In this document: positions 4,665-5,950 of the stretch, piece after piece | How the letters are laid out: every line of letters starts with the position of its first letter | How positions within the stretch are numbered: position 1 is the stretch's first letter | Assembly: GCA_949427775.1 (NCBI GenBank) | Contig: CASQEL010000141.1 | Span: forward strand, 1 to 5,950 | DNA: 5,950 bases | Direction: 5' to 3' | DNA from: an uncultured Desulfovibrionaceae bacterium | Lineage (GTDB): Bacteria > Desulfobacterota > Desulfovibrionia > Desulfovibrionales > Desulfovibrionaceae | Program-made: the position numbers and the translations under genes | The notes under the pieces: model-generated | What the model was told of the DNA's origin: nothing | Database searches by the model: none | The model's input: the letters and a program-made list of their open reading frames with translations, nothing else

Positions 4665-5950
4665 TCAGAGCATATTCTTTGATTGCAACCACGCTGACGC
4701 CAGATCATGAGCTCCCAGGGGGCATTCCGGGCGGCATGTTCCTGTCGCGGGCAATTGCGTTTTTGCGTCATGGGCGGCCATATCCCTTGCGGGCAGGTTG
4801 CTCCAGCAAAAATAGGGAACAGCTCCTGACGGAGTCCGGAATGTCTTGTAGACAGTGGACATAATCGGCACATGATCCCCATAGAAGCAGAGGGATGCCG
4901 GGAAGGCGGCCTGTTTCAATGCGGTATGCAACATATGGAGCATATTGTCGGCATTGCGCAGGTGGAGCAGGTATGTGCCGAGTTCGGCGCATCCTTCAGG
5001 CGGGGGAACCGTGTAAAAATATTCAGTCTCTTCCAGACGAAGCGGATCAAGATGCAGGGGACCGTGATTTTCCATGGTAACGGCAAAGATAAAGACAGGA
5101 GATGCCGCTTCACGCAATACATGGAGAATACGCTTCCCGACTTCTTCGTCACTCACATAGGAACCCGCACGCCGCGCCCCGTCAAATGCGCTGATATCCA
5201 GAAACGTCTCAAACCCCAACTGCCGCAGCACGCGATCACGTCCGTAAAAGCGCGCCCAGTAGGGATGGATGCAGACGGTGCGATAGCCCAGTTTTTTTAA
5301 AAACAGGGGCAGAGCGTTTACGGGCCAGCCACGCGCAATGGTCTGGTAGGGGTTGAAGCGGTGTACGCCCATATGCCGCGCGGGTATGCCTGTGAGAAAG
5401 GAAAATTCCGTGCGCACGGTATTGGCGCCCCAGGCGGGTACGCTCAGGGAACCGTGCATGTCGGACGCGGCACGCAGGGAGTCGAAGGCGCATAACACGT
5501 CCGGGCGAATACCGGCAAACAACGTCCGGGCATCGAAAAAGGATTCGCTCTGAACAGCCACGAGATGCGGCCGACTTCGGCGTACCGCGGTTCCCATGCG
5601 CTCAAATGGCGAACGTGCCTCCGGCAGCGTGCGTGAAGCCATGCCATATAGCCAGAGCGAGGGCAGCAAGCCCATGTTTTGGATATCTTTTTCCGGATCC
5701 AGGCTGATCGCCGGGGGATGTCGCTTCGTCCATCCCAGCGATATTACGGCGCAGAACAGCAGCACGGCTATGCCGCCCAACTGCCCCCGCGGCGCAAAGC
5801 GGGAAGAAGGCGGCGTTTCCGTCCATACGCCGATCAGGGCCAGCGCAAAAAATGCCGCGGCCAGACAAAAGCTTTTCAAGCCCAGAAACGGCAGAAAAAG
5901 GCGGGGGAAACGCAATGCATCAAGAAAGTAGTCATAATCCTGAAATAAAA
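4665..5950 (-). CDS. LtaS-like sulfatase-fold phosphoglycerol-type transferase, N-terminus beyond right edge
   Basis: The in-window part is 427 residues and has no upstream stop, so the gene begins beyond the right edge; a TTG at 5915 is not needed as a start. Two membrane segments are visible (fragment residues about 17-42 and 55-72), followed by a periplasmic alkaline-phosphatase/sulfatase-fold domain from about 127. Landmarks match lipoteichoic acid synthase: Glu135 in QSESFFD (metal), Thr177 in GANTVRTEF (predicted nucleophile), HPYWARFYGRD (229-238), TMENHGP (291-297) and YGDHVP (356-361, Asp358 and His359, metal). Spacing of 42 and 181 residues between Glu, Thr and Asp resembles LtaS (45 and 175). 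Such enzymes move phosphoglycerol or phosphoethanolamine from phospholipid to a surface polymer. In a Gram-negative host a capsule, lipopolysaccharide or periplasmic glucan is a likelier acceptor than teichoic acid, but the substrate cannot be read from sequence. GC content is lower than in the neighbours. It converges on tsaC with a 39-bp gap. Confidence 0.85.
   Translation of the reverse strand, partial: LFQDYDYFLDALRFPRLFLPFLGLKSFCLAAAFFALALIGVWTETPPSSRFAPRGQLGGIAVLLFCAVISLGWTKRHPPAISLDPEKDIQNMGLLPSLWLYGMASRTLPEARSPFERMGTAVRRSRPHLVAVQSESFFDARTLFAGIRPDVLCAFDSLRAASDMHGSLSVPAWGANTVRTEFSFLTGIPARHMGVHRFNPYQTIARGWPVNALPLFLKKLGYRTVCIHPYWARFYGRDRVLRQLGFETFLDISAFDGARRAGSYVSDEEVGKRILHVLREAASPVFIFAVTMENHGPLHLDPLRLEETEYFYTVPPPEGCAELGTYLLHLRNADNMLHMLHTALKQAAFPASLCFYGDHVPIMSTVYKTFRTPSGAVPYFCWSNLPARDMAAHDAKTQLPATGTCRPECPLGAHDLASAWLQSKNML

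Noticed and set aside
5913..5915. TTG as the start of the LtaS-like gene
   Set aside because: The frame stays open upstream to the window edge with sensible residues (LFQDYDYFLDA), and no good ribosome binding site precedes the TTG. The gene is better read as truncated by the edge.

Overview
The window is a GC-rich stretch of a Gram-negative chromosome. It most resembles Desulfovibrio and its relatives (Desulfovibrionaceae). The main reason is a clear bacterial oligosaccharyltransferase of the PglB/STT3 type, known from Campylobacterales and Desulfovibrio, in a high-GC background that does not fit Campylobacter. The genus is an inference; nothing here proves it.

Layout, left to right: the 5' part of fabD on the minus strand (fatty-acid synthesis, cut by the left edge); a 213-bp divergent spacer with a perfect hairpin and a weak candidate fabD promoter; rsmG (16S rRNA m7G527 methyltransferase) overlapping by 4 nt with pglB (N-linked protein glycosylation), both on the plus strand; rlmH (23S rRNA m3-pseudouridine-1915 methyltransferase) on the minus strand, ending 13 bp from the pglB stop; tsaC (threonylcarbamoyl-AMP synthase for tRNA t6A37) on the plus strand, starting head to head with rlmH with essentially no spacer; and, after a 39-bp convergent gap, a membrane-anchored sulfatase-fold transferase of the lipoteichoic acid synthase type on the minus strand. 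That last gene stays open through the right edge, so its true start lies outside.

Three of the six genes modify RNA of the translation machinery (rsmG, rlmH, tsaC). The other three serve envelope or lipid metabolism (fabD, pglB, LtaS-like). PglB would transfer a lipid-linked glycan to Asn of exported proteins at the periplasmic face. The LtaS-like enzyme would transfer a phosphoglycerol-type group to an unknown periplasmic acceptor. No link between them is shown beyond proximity. The rightmost gene is lower in GC in by-eye samples (about 48-65% against about 57-77% elsewhere).

I see no wholly new system, mobile element, CRISPR array, tRNA or rRNA. The most interesting points are in PglB: Tyr370 sits where Campylobacter PglB has the Arg that reads the -2 acidic residue of the acceptor site. 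The other is the compact rlmH/tsaC junction, where one small palindrome could supply a ribosome binding site on each strand.
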